64,000 bases of DNA from Lathyrus oleraceus. Taxonomy: Eukaryota > Streptophyta > Magnoliopsida > Fabales > Fabaceae. The translations under genes and the position numbers were made by a program. This document shows, piece after piece, positions 44,863-56,978 of this stretch (within the stretch, counting starts at the first letter, position 1; the number at the start of each line of letters is the position of its first letter). The DNA lies in contig NC_066585.1 of assembly GCF_024323335.1 (NCBI RefSeq), positions 79,683,609 through 79,747,608 on the forward strand, in the 5' to 3' direction. The notes under the pieces were generated by a model that was not told the DNA's origin, did not search any database, and worked only from the letters and a program-made list of their open reading frames with translations.

Positions 44863-47800
44863 TCTATTCGAAGAGTAACTTGGACCACATCTTCTGTTGT
44901 CCAGTTGTTGATCATCTCCCCAGGCGCACACGGGCGAACCCAATTGTTCAGATCACAATCACTGTCACCGTCATCACTACTGGCCGCAAAGACGTCACCG
45001 TGACTCATCAGCCCAACGCTGGTAAAGGTACTCGGACCTGTCTGCGCACCCTGCTCCGCTTGCAGAGGTTGATAACCAATTCCGAACTTGTCTTCTTTGA
45101 TAGGCAAATCCACCATCTTGCCCCAGCCTTCAGCATTGCCCGAGCTGACAACCTCCATAGCCTGTTTATACGATGCAATTGAGGCACTTGGCTTCTTCTT
45201 CTCAGTAAAAGCCACCCTCTCGAGAGCAACGGTCTCGAATGCCTGGCATAGAGTTTCATGGATCTCGCCATCCACCTCTACATACTTGAAAGAGGATAGG
45301 TGACTCACCAGAATATCTTCTTCACCGCACACGGTCACAATCTGACTGTTCCAGACATACTTCAACTTTTGGTGGAGAGTGGACGACACTGCCCCAGCTG
45401 CGTGAATCCAAGGATGCCATAATAAGCAACTATATGCTGGCTGGATGTCCATCACATAGAAGATAATATCGAACACCTCCGGGCCAATCTTCACCGACAA
45501 TGTGACTTCACCAAAAACAGACCGTTTGGATCCATCAAATGCACGTACAATCAGATCGCTCGGAGTAAGGACAACCCCTTCAACATCAATCTTGGTCAGG
45601 ATCTTCTTGGGCAATACATTCAGAGACGAGCCAGTGTCTACCAACACGTGCGACAGCACCGCACCCTTACACTCCATGGTGATATGCAAGGCCTTGTTAT
45701 GGTTGCGACCTTCAGGCGTTAGATCTAAATCTGTGAACCCCAAACCATGCCTGGTACTGACATTTGCAATAACCCCCTCCAACTGGTTGACAGAGATCTC
45801 TTGAGGCACGTAAGCCAGATTCAACATTTTCAACAAGGCATTACGATGTGCCTCAGAGCACAGGAGCAATGAGAGGATATAAATTTTGGACGGAGTTTGA
45901 TTCAGCTGATCTACAATCTTGTAGTCACTCTTCTTTATAATTTTCATGAACTCCTCCACGTCTTTCTCAAACGAACCCTCAGGCGCCTCCTTTTGAGCAT
46001 GTTCTTCATCAACCACAGCCTGTTTACCTTTAGCTTTGGCAAGAGCCTCGACATTGTTATCCCTCAACGGTTGTGGTGCAAACAGACGACCGCTTCTGGT
46101 AAACCCTCCTGGTCCTCCAACATTGTCTACAACTGGACCAACAACCACAGGAGTTCTACCTGGCACACCAATAGTCACAGGAGCTTGGTTAACTGGTCTG
46201 ACTTGATTTTCAGCCCTTCGATTACTGCGGTAAGCGTTGTCGTATTTCCACGGCACGACCCTACTATCAACAACCCTTCTTCCCGAAGCAACAATAGTAG
46301 TTGGAGTATTGATGGTTACTGGCGCAGAAATGGTAACAGGAGTACCAATAGTTGTAGGCGCACTAACAGTCCTCTGGCCACGTCCCTCGAACGGTTTGAA
46401 ATAAATGGTGACAGTTGACACCACCCCACGATCTTTCACGGCCCGAACAAATTGTAGACAGCCCTCATCCATCAAACTCTGAATACCGACCCTCAACTGG
46501 TTACAGCCGCTCTCTGAATCAACACATTCTGCACAACCCTGGTCACAGCCCGGGAATACTTCCCCATTCAACAGACGATCCTTCACAACAAACAGAGACG
46601 TCTGAACATCCTCAACACTGACCACCAAGTCTTCAGTGTCTCCACCTCCGACATTGTTCACTCTATGCGCACCATGCTGAGGCATAGGGTTGTTTACAAC
46701 ATTCGGCACAGGAGCAAAATTGATAGTTTTGGCGTCAATTAAGTCCTGGACCTTATGATGAAAAGCCCGACAGTTCTCAATATGGTGCCCCGGTGCACCA
46801 GAATGGAAATCACAACGAACGTTGGCATCATACCCAGGTGGTATTTTTGTCAACGGTGCCATAGTACGCAACTCAACGAACCCCAATTTGAGCAATTCGG
46901 GTAGCAATTCGGCGTATGTCATTGGCAGCGGGTCAAAACGTCGATCAGGCATCCTCTGTCTTGGCTGATACGGACGTTGTTGTTGTTGTTGTGGTGGTGG
47001 TGGCGGTTGTTGTTGTTGAACTCTCTGTTGTTGCTGTTGTTGACGTGGTTGAGGTGCTGGAATGGTTACAGCAGCAACCTGGCGATACTGATTTCTGTTG
47101 GTATTCCTTCGGTGTTGCACGGCATTGGTTTCACCCTCTCTCCTGCGAGGTGCCCCAGCAAATGGCTTCTTTGAAGACGAGGAACCCGCATCCTGAATCT
47201 TTCCAGCTTTAATCAAGCTTTCTGTCCTCTCTCCACAAATCACAACATCTGAGAAACTACCGAATGGGCAGCTCCCCATCCGGTCCATGAATACACCCTG
47301 TAATGTACCGATGAACATATCGGTCAATTCCCTCTCCAGCATAGGGGGTTGTACTCTTGCAGCTAACTCACGCCATCTCTGGGCGTACTCCTTGAAGCTT
47401 TCACTAGATTTTTGACATAAACTCTGCAACTGAGTCCGGCTAGGCGCCATGTCCATATTGTGTTTGTACTACCTCAAGAAGGCCTCACCCAGATCCCTCC
47501 AACATCGGATGGAATCTCTCTTTAGCTCCATGTACCAATCCAAGGAAGCCCCAGACAAGCTGTCCTGGAAGAAATACATCCACATTTTCTCATCGTCCGT
47601 GTAAGCAGAGATCTTCTTGTAGTAGGCCTGCACATGGGTGCGAGGACAAGAAGTACCATTGTATTTATCAAATGAGGGTGCCTTGAACTTGTGAGGAATT
47701 CTCAACCCTTCCACCAAGCCCATGTTCGTAACATCAAAACCCAGAGAATTCTGACACTCCATGGCTCTGATCTTTTCAGCAAGGGCATCAACTCTCCGGT

Positions 47801-48185
47801 CCCTCTCCTCAACTCTTACAACATCATCGTCTTCACTGAGCAGAGTGAACATGTCTTCCTTCCTGTCAACCAGCGGAGCAGGATGGCGAATCGGAGCCCG
47901 GGTAGCTCTGGCATTAACAGTCTCTGCAGCAAGAGGCTGTCCGTTGATTCTGATACCCCTCAATTCATCCCCTACAGCGTAGTCATTGACGGGAGCAGCA
48001 GCAACAACATTGTCATGAACCGGTACACCCACTGGTGAAGCACGGTTGGACGGCGGAATCACGGCTTCCTATCTCTGGGCTAAGGCACGCAGCTCCTCTT
48101 GCCCTTGAACGACCCCTTGCATCATTGTCATGAATTAGGCCATGTTAGCCCTCATCTCAGCCAATTCTGCTTGAACCTGGTCCAT
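44859..48185 (-). pseudogene. Ogre C gag-protease (right copy)
   Basis: One frame from ATG 48185 (MDQVQAELAEM) to TAA 44859, with three in-frame stops: TAA 48135-48137, TAG 48069-48071, TAG 47469-47471. The capsid-like region contains PHKFKAPSFDKYNG and WYMELKRDSI. After the last stop come a Gln/Pro-rich tract (~residues 135-165 of the 865-residue open part), a zinc-knuckle-like CDFHSGAPGHHIENC, and near residue 605 the protease active site LVDTGSSLNVLP. Gag packages RNA and the protease cuts the polyprotein. All three stops would be Gln codons in related elements, each one C-to-T step away. Confidence 0.88.
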
Positions 48186-48539
48186 GTTCCTCTGATGATT
48201 GAGTCTGGTTGCGTAGCGGTGCGGACGTCGATCAGCAATCCTGCCTGGACAATGATATGTGCATGATGCTTATGATGCATATGATGCACATGATATGTTC
48301 ATTTCTCAGGCATTCGAAAGCCTAATTCATCCTTCAAGAAATGGCAACCTGCAATACACAACAAAGAGGCTATACAAGATAAGTGAGAACAAGGTGAAAC
48401 ACCAACAACCTCATCTATAGATATGAGCAACAGGGATCATACAACAAAGATTCAAAGATCCACATGAATCAAAGTACAACCATGAATCCCATCCAACAAG
48501 CCTGGAGGTGATTCTCAACGTAAACAACAGAGATACAAG
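48186..48539 (-). other. Spacer between Ogre ORF1 and gag
   Basis: About 350 bp. The minus-strand gag frame is open some 60 bases upstream of the ATG (IADRRPHRYATR). A stretch rich in ATGATGCATATGATGCAC (48255-48300) is partly palindromic. A spliced or internal start for gag is possible; none can be proved here. Confidence 0.4.
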
Positions 48540-50180
48540 CTAAGACAAACGTTCTCCCAGAATGAGAGTCTTCAGATACTGACACTGGTCTATCAACAGG
48601 TCACACTCTGAACATTCTGGCAAAGGAGTGAGCTTCTCCTTCAATTGTCTTCTAAGCTCTACAACTTCTCCTCCAAGCTGGCTCTCTGAGGTACGTCTCA
48701 AGTCCATTTCCTTCTTCAATTGGATGTCTTTGTCTCTAAGTTGCTTCTCCATGTCTCTGATCTTCTTCTGGTAGTTGGCTTCAACTCTCTGCAACCTCAA
48801 GCACTCTCGGTGTTCTGCATCCAACAAGGTCTCCATCTCTTCATAGGACCTCTTCTTGCTCTTCAAGCTAGCAACATCTTCACATTGCATGTCTCTGAGT
48901 TGATGAGTCAGGTTCAACTTATCAGCTTTGGCTTTGTAGAGCTCCATCTTGGTATCTTTCTCCTTCTCTTTCAACCGGCGATTCTCCATCAGGGCTTGCT
49001 TGTACTGCTCAGCAGGTACACTCTCAGCAAAGATCAAAGGTGGTTGCTCTTGCAAGGGCTTCATCCTATCATAAGGCAACAACAAAGTTTCCACTTTCTT
49101 CTTGACCCACTCAGTGTAGTCAGACATAGCAATGGCAAACTTCTTCCCTAGAACAGCTCCATCCTTGACACCAATGGTCTTCCAAGCTCTTCCTATCTGC
49201 TCCAATCTAGCAGGGTCACTCCGCTTCTCAAAATACACACTTTCCGCTATCTCGGCATCAAGTGGTCTTCCATTCATCACAAACCCCAACTGGCGAAGAG
49301 AAAGAACTGGATTGTAACTGATGCAACCCTTAGTCCCTATAAGTGGCACATTACGAAACGCTCCATAACTCATGATGATATTACGCACATCCATCTGGTA
49401 AGATTGCCACCTGATATCATAAGAGGTAAGAGACATAACCCTCTGAGTCCACTTATGAATGCTTTGAGCATCCACAAAAGGTCCACTGACTGGCAGGAGA
49501 GACAGGAACCATCTGAGCAATAAAGGGATACAGCATCTGATAGCTCCACCCTTACCATGCCTACTGTGAATAGGATAGTAAGTGTCAGCTAACAAGGTAG
49601 GAACAGGGTTTCCTCCAATGAAAATGGTGACTGCAGCATAGTCCACAAAGTTGGGCATACTCGGGAACAGGACAATCCCATAAATCATGACAGCCAACTG
49701 AGCATGAAAAGCTTCCCAATTTCCCTTCTTTGCTTCTTCTCTAGCAATCCTCAACAGGAACCTCAAAGGCAAACCCACAACATCCCCACTGGATTTCCAA
49801 TTATCACTGACTTCTTTGATACTCAGATGAAAAGCTCTGGAGACAGCTCCGAAATCAACCTCCTTAGGAACATCCAAGAAAGGAACCTGATACCGGATCG
49901 GGACACTCATCAGAATGGAGTACTCTTCAAGAGTGGGAGCTAACTGATAGTCTTGGAACGTGAAACAACGAAGCTCAGGATCATAGAACTGTAGAAGAGT
50001 CTGCAACGGCACTGGATCTACCACCATCTTCAACAGTGTCAACAAATCTCCATACTGATCAATAAACCCCTTCTGATCACCACCGGCCACAAGGTTGCTC
50101 AACTCTATCAGAGACGTCAAAGGCTCACGGTAAAAGCTGTAGGAGCAAGTATTCCTCTTCAACTCTGGACCAGTTGCCAT
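48540..50180 (-). CDS. Ogre ORF1: DUF7745-like domain plus C-terminal coiled coil
   Basis: 546 residues, ATG 50180, stop 48540, no lesions. Residues ~1-330 carry the DUF7745/plant mobile-domain-type region (LQFYDPELRCFTFQDYQL, PTLEEYSILMSVPI, PVPTLLADTYYPIHSRHGKGG). Residues ~395-520 are a charged coiled coil (RRLKEKEKDT, EKQLRDKDIQLKKEMDLRR). ORF1 before gag is diagnostic of Ogre; its function is not known. The homologue in element A (1818-2447) shows the domain is conserved between families. Being the only intact upstream ORF while gag is broken, it may still be translatable. Confidence 0.85.
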   Translation of the reverse strand: MATGPELKRNTCSYSFYREPLTSLIELSNLVAGGDQKGFIDQYGDLLTLLKMVVDPVPLQTLLQFYDPELRCFTFQDYQLAPTLEEYSILMSVPIRYQVPFLDVPKEVDFGAVSRAFHLSIKEVSDNWKSSGDVVGLPLRFLLRIAREEAKKGNWEAFHAQLAVMIYGIVLFPSMPNFVDYAAVTIFIGGNPVPTLLADTYYPIHSRHGKGGAIRCCIPLLLRWFLSLLPVSGPFVDAQSIHKWTQRVMSLTSYDIRWQSYQMDVRNIIMSYGAFRNVPLIGTKGCISYNPVLSLRQLGFVMNGRPLDAEIAESVYFEKRSDPARLEQIGRAWKTIGVKDGAVLGKKFAIAMSDYTEWVKKKVETLLLPYDRMKPLQEQPPLIFAESVPAEQYKQALMENRRLKEKEKDTKMELYKAKADKLNLTHQLRDMQCEDVASLKSKKRSYEEMETLLDAEHRECLRLQRVEANYQKKIRDMEKQLRDKDIQLKKEMDLRRTSESQLGGEVVELRRQLKEKLTPLPECSECDLLIDQCQYLKTLILGERLS

Positions 50181-50944
50181 CTTAACAATGAACAGACCCC
50201 CAAATGAACCTGAGAAATGATATGCATGCAGAGATTAGCTTTTTCTTTTCTGATTCTTTTTTTCAATTTTTTTATTGCATTATTTTTTGAAAATAAACAT
50301 GCTATGATGCAAATGATGCAGACAAGACTGGCTGGTTGTGCATCTCGGAGCACAGGATCAAAGCTTCGGCTTGAACTCGGAACCACAAAATCATCTGAGA
50401 CCCAAAGTCATCTGAGACCCATGTCTGAACCAAGTCACCAACAGGACCACAAGTCACCAACAAGTCACCGACAAGTCACCAACTGTACCTGTAATAATGA
50501 TCATTCCCTCCCCAGTCACGGGTGTCATCTAGGCCAGGGTAAGGTCGAGAGAAACGCAGCATAAATAACCCTTTCATAGAATATCATCATATACACACCC
50601 GAAGTATGTAACGATAATACCCCATCAGAGTCTGAACTGCTCGTGATATCATGTTCCGCTAAGTGGCGCAATACCACCCGCTTCCCATGAATCACTCTAT
50701 TCCTAGGTGTCCTAGATTTCACTCATAGCCTGGGTATTGGGCCTTTTACCTCATGTAACTCCCACCCCAACAGAGAGACAACACATCACAGCCAGATGAA
50801 CAAATGATGAATGCAAACATAAATGCAAATATAAACAAATAAATGCAATAAATGAAGCAGCCAAAGCAACCAAACCCTAACCTAGAGAGCGCTAGGAGAG
50901 ACTCGCTTAGGGAAGATGGACCAGCAAGAGGTCAACTTCTCTCA
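50181..50944 (-). other. Ogre C leader between primer site and ORF1
   Basis: Non-coding. It includes a TCACCAACAAGTCACCGACAAG-type short repeat near 50440-50485 and an A-rich stretch near 50820-50850. No gene is recognised. Confidence 0.5.
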
Positions 50945-50963
50945 GTCCCCAGCAGAGTCGCCA
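50945..50963 (-). other. Primer-binding site, tRNA-Arg type (Ogre C)
   Basis: Minus strand TGGCGACTCTGCTGGGGAC, two bases inside the LTR end. It is identical over 18 bases to the site in element A and is the Ogre-type tRNA-Arg primer site. Confidence 0.88.
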
Positions 50964-50965
50964 GC

Positions 50966-53900
50966 TGTCGCATTACGCGAAAAACCGGCGGGAAAACAAA
51001 ACAACAGAGCCGCCACCGTGCGTTATTTATCCCAAAAGAGGGAAAGGAAACGCTCGAAGTAAACCTGGAAAAGACATGGTCTCACGATCAGAGATGGATG
51101 GGATCGGAAGTCGGTTATGCGAAGGGAAGGTATTAGCACCCCTACGCATTCGTCGTACTCGACGGGATCCGCACTCAAAAAGAAAGGATAAAGGTTGCTA
51201 AAAACTGATCACAAACTGCACAAGGCTGGACGGAAACACAGAAAGACAAAAGAAACGGGACTCGGCAGGATATCGCATCCTGGGCCTACGTAGTCTGTCA
51301 GGCACAGACATCAGAGTTGACGTAGTTCGGGACAAGGGGAAACGTGCTCGCTAGGATGTCGCATCCTATGCATACGTATCTTCTCTAACCAGAGGAAGAA
51401 TCAGAGCACTCGTAGCTCGGCTAACACACACCAAACAAAACACACATAGGAAACCGACTGCCAATCGCTGGACTTACGTCAGACTCCACATAAACAGGCA
51501 AACCTGGAAACCGAATGCCAATCGCTGGTAATACATCAGACTCCGAACCAACAAACACACATAGGAAACCAACTGCCAATCGCTGGACTTATGTCAGCCT
51601 CCACACAACACAAAACAGACACAGGAAACCGACTGCCAATTGCTGGACTTACGTCAGACTCCTACACAACACAAAGGGGTTAAAACAAAAGGTTGCCCGA
51701 AGAGATCAGCTCATCTCCTGCCTACGTACCTCATCTGGTATGAGGATCAGGGCGACGTAGTTCCCCTACACAGGGAAAAAGGACTAGCCTAACCAGATAC
51801 AAAGGGAGACACAAACTACTAGGGAGACTACGACTCGAGCCTAGAAGTTGTCATGCATACGATCCCTATGTTCAGGTTTCTATCTAACTTGCACAGGGAG
51901 CAAGCTATCTTAAACAGCACAAACAGTCATAAGCACAAAAAGCAAGCACACACACTATATGCAAACAGGTGCCTGCCCACATAACAGGACAGGTCTTCCA
52001 GACTACATGAAGTCAGAGAGTTATACCTAGGTTAAGCAACCCACAAGCTAGCAAAGCAAGTTCAAAAGAACTCAAAGCAACTTAGGTACCTGAAAAAATC
52101 TAAACCAATCAGTTTACAATTCAAGCAATCAAACAGACAACAGTCATCAGGCAATAGTACACAGTCAGACAAAGCATTAGGTGTCAATGTGCAAGGCACA
52201 AGGCAAACTCAAGTGAGCTAACATCAACCTACAAAACATACAAGTGTTAGTAATCAAGAGCAAACATCAATGCTCAAATGAGAAAGCATCATCAACTATG
52301 GACTTGGATGTTTAAACCTGAAATCAAAGCTCAATTGTGAGTCACAAACCACTAGGTCAAAGCCTAGGCTCAAAGATGGAGAAAAAATTCAAAACAGATC
52401 ATGAAATTCAACATGAATCAACTTCAATCTCATCTTGACACATTCCAAAAGGTCTCATATCAATATCATTAACCAAATCCATTTCATGATCAATTGAAGT
52501 TCAAGGCAATTTTAAAGCTCAAATGTGACCAACCAGAATGAAAAATCTCAATTAAATCAGAAATGATCCAAATAATTCCAACAAAATTCATGATCAATCA
52601 TAACATCTATAACATGCATCACACAAAAAATCAAGAGCATAGGATATCATTTGGTATCGCAAACACATCATTCAAGTTGAACATCACAAGGTGTGACACA
52701 AATTGTCACACCAACTTAGCACATTCATAAAACAGCAATGGCAAGTGATAAAAATACCAAATCAACACCAAAATGTCAAGCAATATGTCTAGTTATAGCA
52801 TGCAAAATTTCACATTCATTGGATCAAAGACCAGCATTTCACAACATGATAACCAAGGCAAGGTCAAATATGGACATGTATTCAAACACTCTAGACAAAA
52901 TATTTTTCAGGCCAGGCACAACTTTGAAATTAATGATCACAAATAAATAGACAAGATAAGGATCATAATGCAAAAAATTGGAGATCATTTGGTTGAGTTT
53001 TCAATTTGTAATGAATTTTGGAAGTTGATGGAAAAAAATTGAAATGAAAAATGGGCAATGCATGAAATAATGAAGGAAATAGTGACAAAAATGCAAGGCA
53101 ATGGGAAAATGCATCCAGCCGGTATCGAACCAAGGCCATATTTGAAACTACATGCACGCCAAAGCCAAAACGACGTAGTTTCAGCATGAAACCCTAAGCG
53201 CGCGCATGCATGGATTAAAAAAAATCCACAGGTAATGCCTATGCGTTCCGCAGGTAACCTTATGCATTTTGTAACAAAATTCGCAGGAAAATCTTCAGCA
53301 AAACTGGAGAATGAAGAACATGATGAAGATCATGAAGATCTTCATCCAGAATTTTCCAGAAAAATTCAAATGCTCCAGAAATGAAAAATGAGCACATCAA
53401 TCAACTCCTTAGGTATCATACATCAAGAATCCATGAATCATTCATGCAAAAACATCATCAAACGCATGGATCGAAGGAAATAAAAAACATCATCCAAACT
53501 TTAATCACATGGATCTTTGTGTACAATGCATCATTTCACTCCATTCAAAGCTCAGATTCATCACCAATCTATGAACTACACAACTAGCATAATGGATTGC
53601 AAAATTAAAGAGGTCGAAAAAGTAACCTCTTGATGAACAGCAACTGAAATCGTGTATTACAAGGCTTGTGCTGCTCCAATTCTTCTCCAATATGCTTCTT
53701 GAGATGGATGATGATGAAATGGAAGCTCAAATGCTCATGAATTCAACTGAATCTCCAACTGCCATGAATGCTTCACTCTATGAACATGAACAATACAACC
53801 ACGATTTCTCTTGAATCTTGGTCCAAATGTGCTCAACAACACTTCATGATGATGAATTAAGCAATGAAATGTGTTCAAGTTTGAAGAATTTTGGAAAAAA

Positions 53901-54988
53901 AGTGAGAGAAAAATTTGGAGATTTTGGTGATTCTAGATCTAGAATTGTTCATTCTGATGCAAACAGTTATGATTAAGCATTTATACTCCATGCTAATCAT
54001 GTTTAGGAAAGGATTAGGGCAAATGCACATGGGATTAGTGAGTTTGTGGTGTAAGTGCAAAAATGATATTTTCTCTCCATGCACCCTCATGCACGTGAAC
54101 AGTGCATGTTCAAGGTCAAAAATGCCTAAAAATGAGTTCATGCACATGTTGGAATTGGTTTGGTATGCATATGTTCAACCAAAATGAGTTTATGAAATTT
54201 CTTCCCAAAATCTTCATGAATGAACCAATGCCATGCAAATGAGACTTCATGCCATGTGATGATATGCTTGGAAAATACATGTTATAAGGATCAATATGCA
54301 AAAAGAGCCACTCAAATTGGAGTTTTGGTTTGAAAGTTATGTCCATTTGAAGTTTCAACCACACTTTGCCATGATTGAACCATATCTCTTCAACCACACA
54401 TGAGAAATCCATGATCTTGGACTTTTTGGAAATGGGAGAGAAATATCTTCAACTTTCATGTTGGACAAATTTTCATTTGAAGCTTTCTTGATGATGTAAT
54501 CTTGAGTTGAAGTTGGTCCAAAACCTTTCCATTTTTGGAAAGTTCAAATTACAGGTCACCTGCTATTTTTGGAAAGTTTTGATCTGACCTCAAATTCTTC
54601 ACTGTTGATGTTTAAAATGTCAAATGAGACTTGTTTGCACATGAATGAGGCATCTCTAACCATCTCCCACCTCCAAATCCACAGTTGAATTGACAGTTGA
54701 CTTTTGTTGACTTTTTAGGGTTTCAGATGATTTGCACATGGACTGATGAGCTCTGAGCCTTCAATTCTTGGCCAAATTACTTCAAAATATTCCTTGGGTC
54801 ATGTGAACTCATTGTACCAACCCTAGGGTTTTGATTTCATGGAGAATGCTCTTGTTGCCTTGCACAACTGAATCTCCTGACCAGTCTGACTGATGACTTG
54901 ATGGACTATGCAAATGAACAATGCAATGTTAATGACCTAAAATGAAAATGTATATACAAAATGGGAGGTTCAAATTTGAGGTGCTACA
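50966..54988 (-). repeat. 5' LTR of Ogre C (4023 bp)
   Basis: Partner of 17118-21571, with the same termini and TATA (53979-53985). The TATA lies about 1 kb from the LTR start, so the transcript would have a ~3-kb R/U5 leader. It lacks 431 bp present in the 3' LTR; the junction is at 51967/51968. Otherwise only scattered substitutions are visible. Confidence 0.9.
53979..53985 (-). promoter_or_regulatory. TATA box in Ogre C 5' LTR
   Basis: Minus strand TATAAAT, conserved in both LTRs of the element. Presumed promoter of the genomic RNA. Confidence 0.55.
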
Positions 54989-54993
54989 CTATG
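54989..54993. other. Target site duplication, right copy (CTATG)
   Basis: CTATG directly after the LTR end CTACA; matches 17113-17117. Confidence 0.88.
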
Positions 54994-56171
54994 TTCCATG
55001 GAAACTAATAAAAACCATCCCTGCATGCATTCCTGAACATTCATACATCATTAACCAATAAGAAACGCTCTTAAGGATTTTGTTTGTTTAAACGCAGGAA
55101 ATAAAAAAAATCTATGAACACAGTCGTGGATCCCACGGCTAGGAAAACCTTCTCTTTCAGATTCAAGACTTCATATATTGACACTTTGAAGGTCCTTTTC
55201 TCTATGGAAACGTCCCTCAATCCTAGCGATCATAGCCCTCTCTTTTACCCACGCAAAGTAGGGTTCTTTGGCTAGGATGTTCTTCTTGCCCCAGTCTTGG
55301 TCAATCTAAATTATGCTTGTCCAAGTTCTTGTTACTCTCTTCATAGTTTGACAAAAGAAATCAGAGCTCCGTAGTTTGGAGTAGAAAATGTTTGTGTGTT
55401 TGGTTGATTTAACTTTTAGAATGGGTTTTTCGTAGAGGGTGCCCTAAGGCACAAAAATTAGGTTTTAATAGGTTGTGTTGATTTTACCCTAAACAAGGGT
55501 TTATTGAAAATAAATTCTGATTAGTTTGCACTAAAGTCTTGGGGCGTAGGTGAATATTCTAGACAACAAGGCAGAATGCTCCATTCTCACTCATTCTCCA
55601 CCACTTAAGCCTCGTGGCGCACAATATTAATTGTAGTTATTAAGTGTTTTGAATTTGATTAAGAAAAATCCGTTTGCCGTTGGATAAAGGGTTTGTTTGT
55701 TAGAAATAACCTGCTGCAGAATCTGCTTTTTGCCATTTGGTGCAAAGAATGATTTCTGGCACATGGGGTCGAGTTATTGGCTTGGAGAGGATTTGGCACG
55801 CATGATGACCTTGATTCATACGTCAATACCATTTTTTATATGTTTTTGTACCATTGGGACCAAAAGAAGTGAGTTAGAAGGCTTGGCATGTTGACTTGCA
55901 CATTCGGACTAGTGCGCAATTGGCTTGTGCACCAAGATAAAACACCAACTTTGAACAAAGGCCAAATAAAAATGGCTCGTGCACTTTGCTTCAATTTTGG
56001 GTCATTTATTCTTTACTATGAACTTGATTGAATGCATAAAGAACCGTGTCAAAAGGGCTTGTGGTTTGGAAATTGCAAGATGTTAAAGTAGAGGCCATGA
56101 CATGATTTTAGGGCATGTTGGACCAACTTGGCCAATAGCAAAATTGAAGCATTTCCTCAATTAATTAGGTC
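54994..56171. other. Unidentified DNA right of Ogre C, with a weak coding remnant
   Basis: About 1.2 kb contiguous with 16580-17117 before insertion. On the minus strand around 55180-55310 there is a short open stretch with AKEPYFAWVKERAMIARIEG, faintly like a tryptophan-containing segment of ORF1-type mobile-domain proteins. It is bounded by stops on both sides. The rest shows nothing recognisable. It is probably degraded transposon DNA. Confidence 0.35.
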
Positions 56172-56978
56172 AGGGACCTTGAAACAAATTTGGAGAGGTG
56201 TTTATCTGGGACATTTTTCTCAAAGTCGAATTTAAAAATCTTAAAAAATGAAGGTGTTATGGTCATTTGAACTTCCCATAGGCCATTCTTGCCAAAGTGT
56301 GACCGACCACCATGGCCTAGTTTTAGGGTTTTTGTGATTTCTTGCTTTTCAAGCCACGGTGATAGAAGTTTTAATTTCATATGATCATATCATGATGGGA
56401 AATGATGTTTGGACTTTTTTGGAATTATTTTAGGTCAAATTGGTGGGTGGATCAAGTCATGGAAAGTTGAAAAATCAAGTATGAAAGAACTACTTGTAAC
56501 ATGGATTGGATGGTTGTTTCAATGGTTGGTTGTGTTTGTAATGGACATGAAATTATGTTGTTAATGTTGAATGATTGGTAGGGTAATTGGATTGCCAAAA
56601 ATGAGGAATGTCAATGATCAAAGGAACCTCAAACTAGGGTTTTTGAGCCACAAGTTTCATCAAGAACCATGGACAGAAGAATTAGGGTTTGAAGTGTAGG
56701 TGTTAAATAGAGATGTTTAAAGGGTATGGGGCATTTAAAAATTTGACTTTGAGGGATCCTCGATGGCAAGGTCAATATCCATGGTGAATGAATACTTGTG
56801 AAAGCCAAATGAGGGAACTTGGGTTTGGTCCTTTTGTGACCAGATGACTCTTGAAACTTCTTTAAAAAGGGGACTCACCACCCAAATTGGGTTTGGGGAG
56901 TGAGTGGGATGTCTTGAGTGGTCCTCTTAGCTTTGTGGGATGCTTGAGGATGAGATTGGGGTAAAGGTGTCTTGGGCA
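56172..56978 (+). repeat. Fragment of an element-B-type LTR
   Basis: Matches 15600-16410 of LTR B closely, including TTGAAACAAATTTGGAGAGG, GACCGACCACCATGGCCTAG and CTTTAAAAAGGGGACTCACC. Homology starts abruptly near 56172 and ends at CTTGGGCAC, next to the Athila LTR. It may be a truncated solo LTR, or an LTR sharing only this module. Confidence 0.75.

Larger units (their letters stand above)
17118..54988 (-). mobile_element. Element C: full-length Ogre (Ty3/gypsy, Tat lineage), with nested CACTA and assembly duplication
   Basis: Both LTRs, both target duplications, the tRNA-Arg primer site, ORF1, gag-pro, RT-RNase H, archaeal-type RNase H-integrase and a 3' UTR tandem array are present on the minus strand. 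As assembled it spans 37.9 kb. Subtracting one copy of the ~12.1-kb repeated block, the Ns and one CACTA leaves about 22 kb, the typical Ogre size. Integrase is intact in the left copy, but gag, RT and RNase H hold in-frame stops, so the copy cannot move by itself. The LTRs look very similar apart from one 431-bp deletion, suggesting a fairly recent insertion. Confidence 0.9.

Noticed and set aside
17118..54988. Two tandem Ogre elements
   Set aside because: Only one pair of LTRs and one pair of target duplications exist; the repeated block begins and ends at the N gap and includes the same CACTA.
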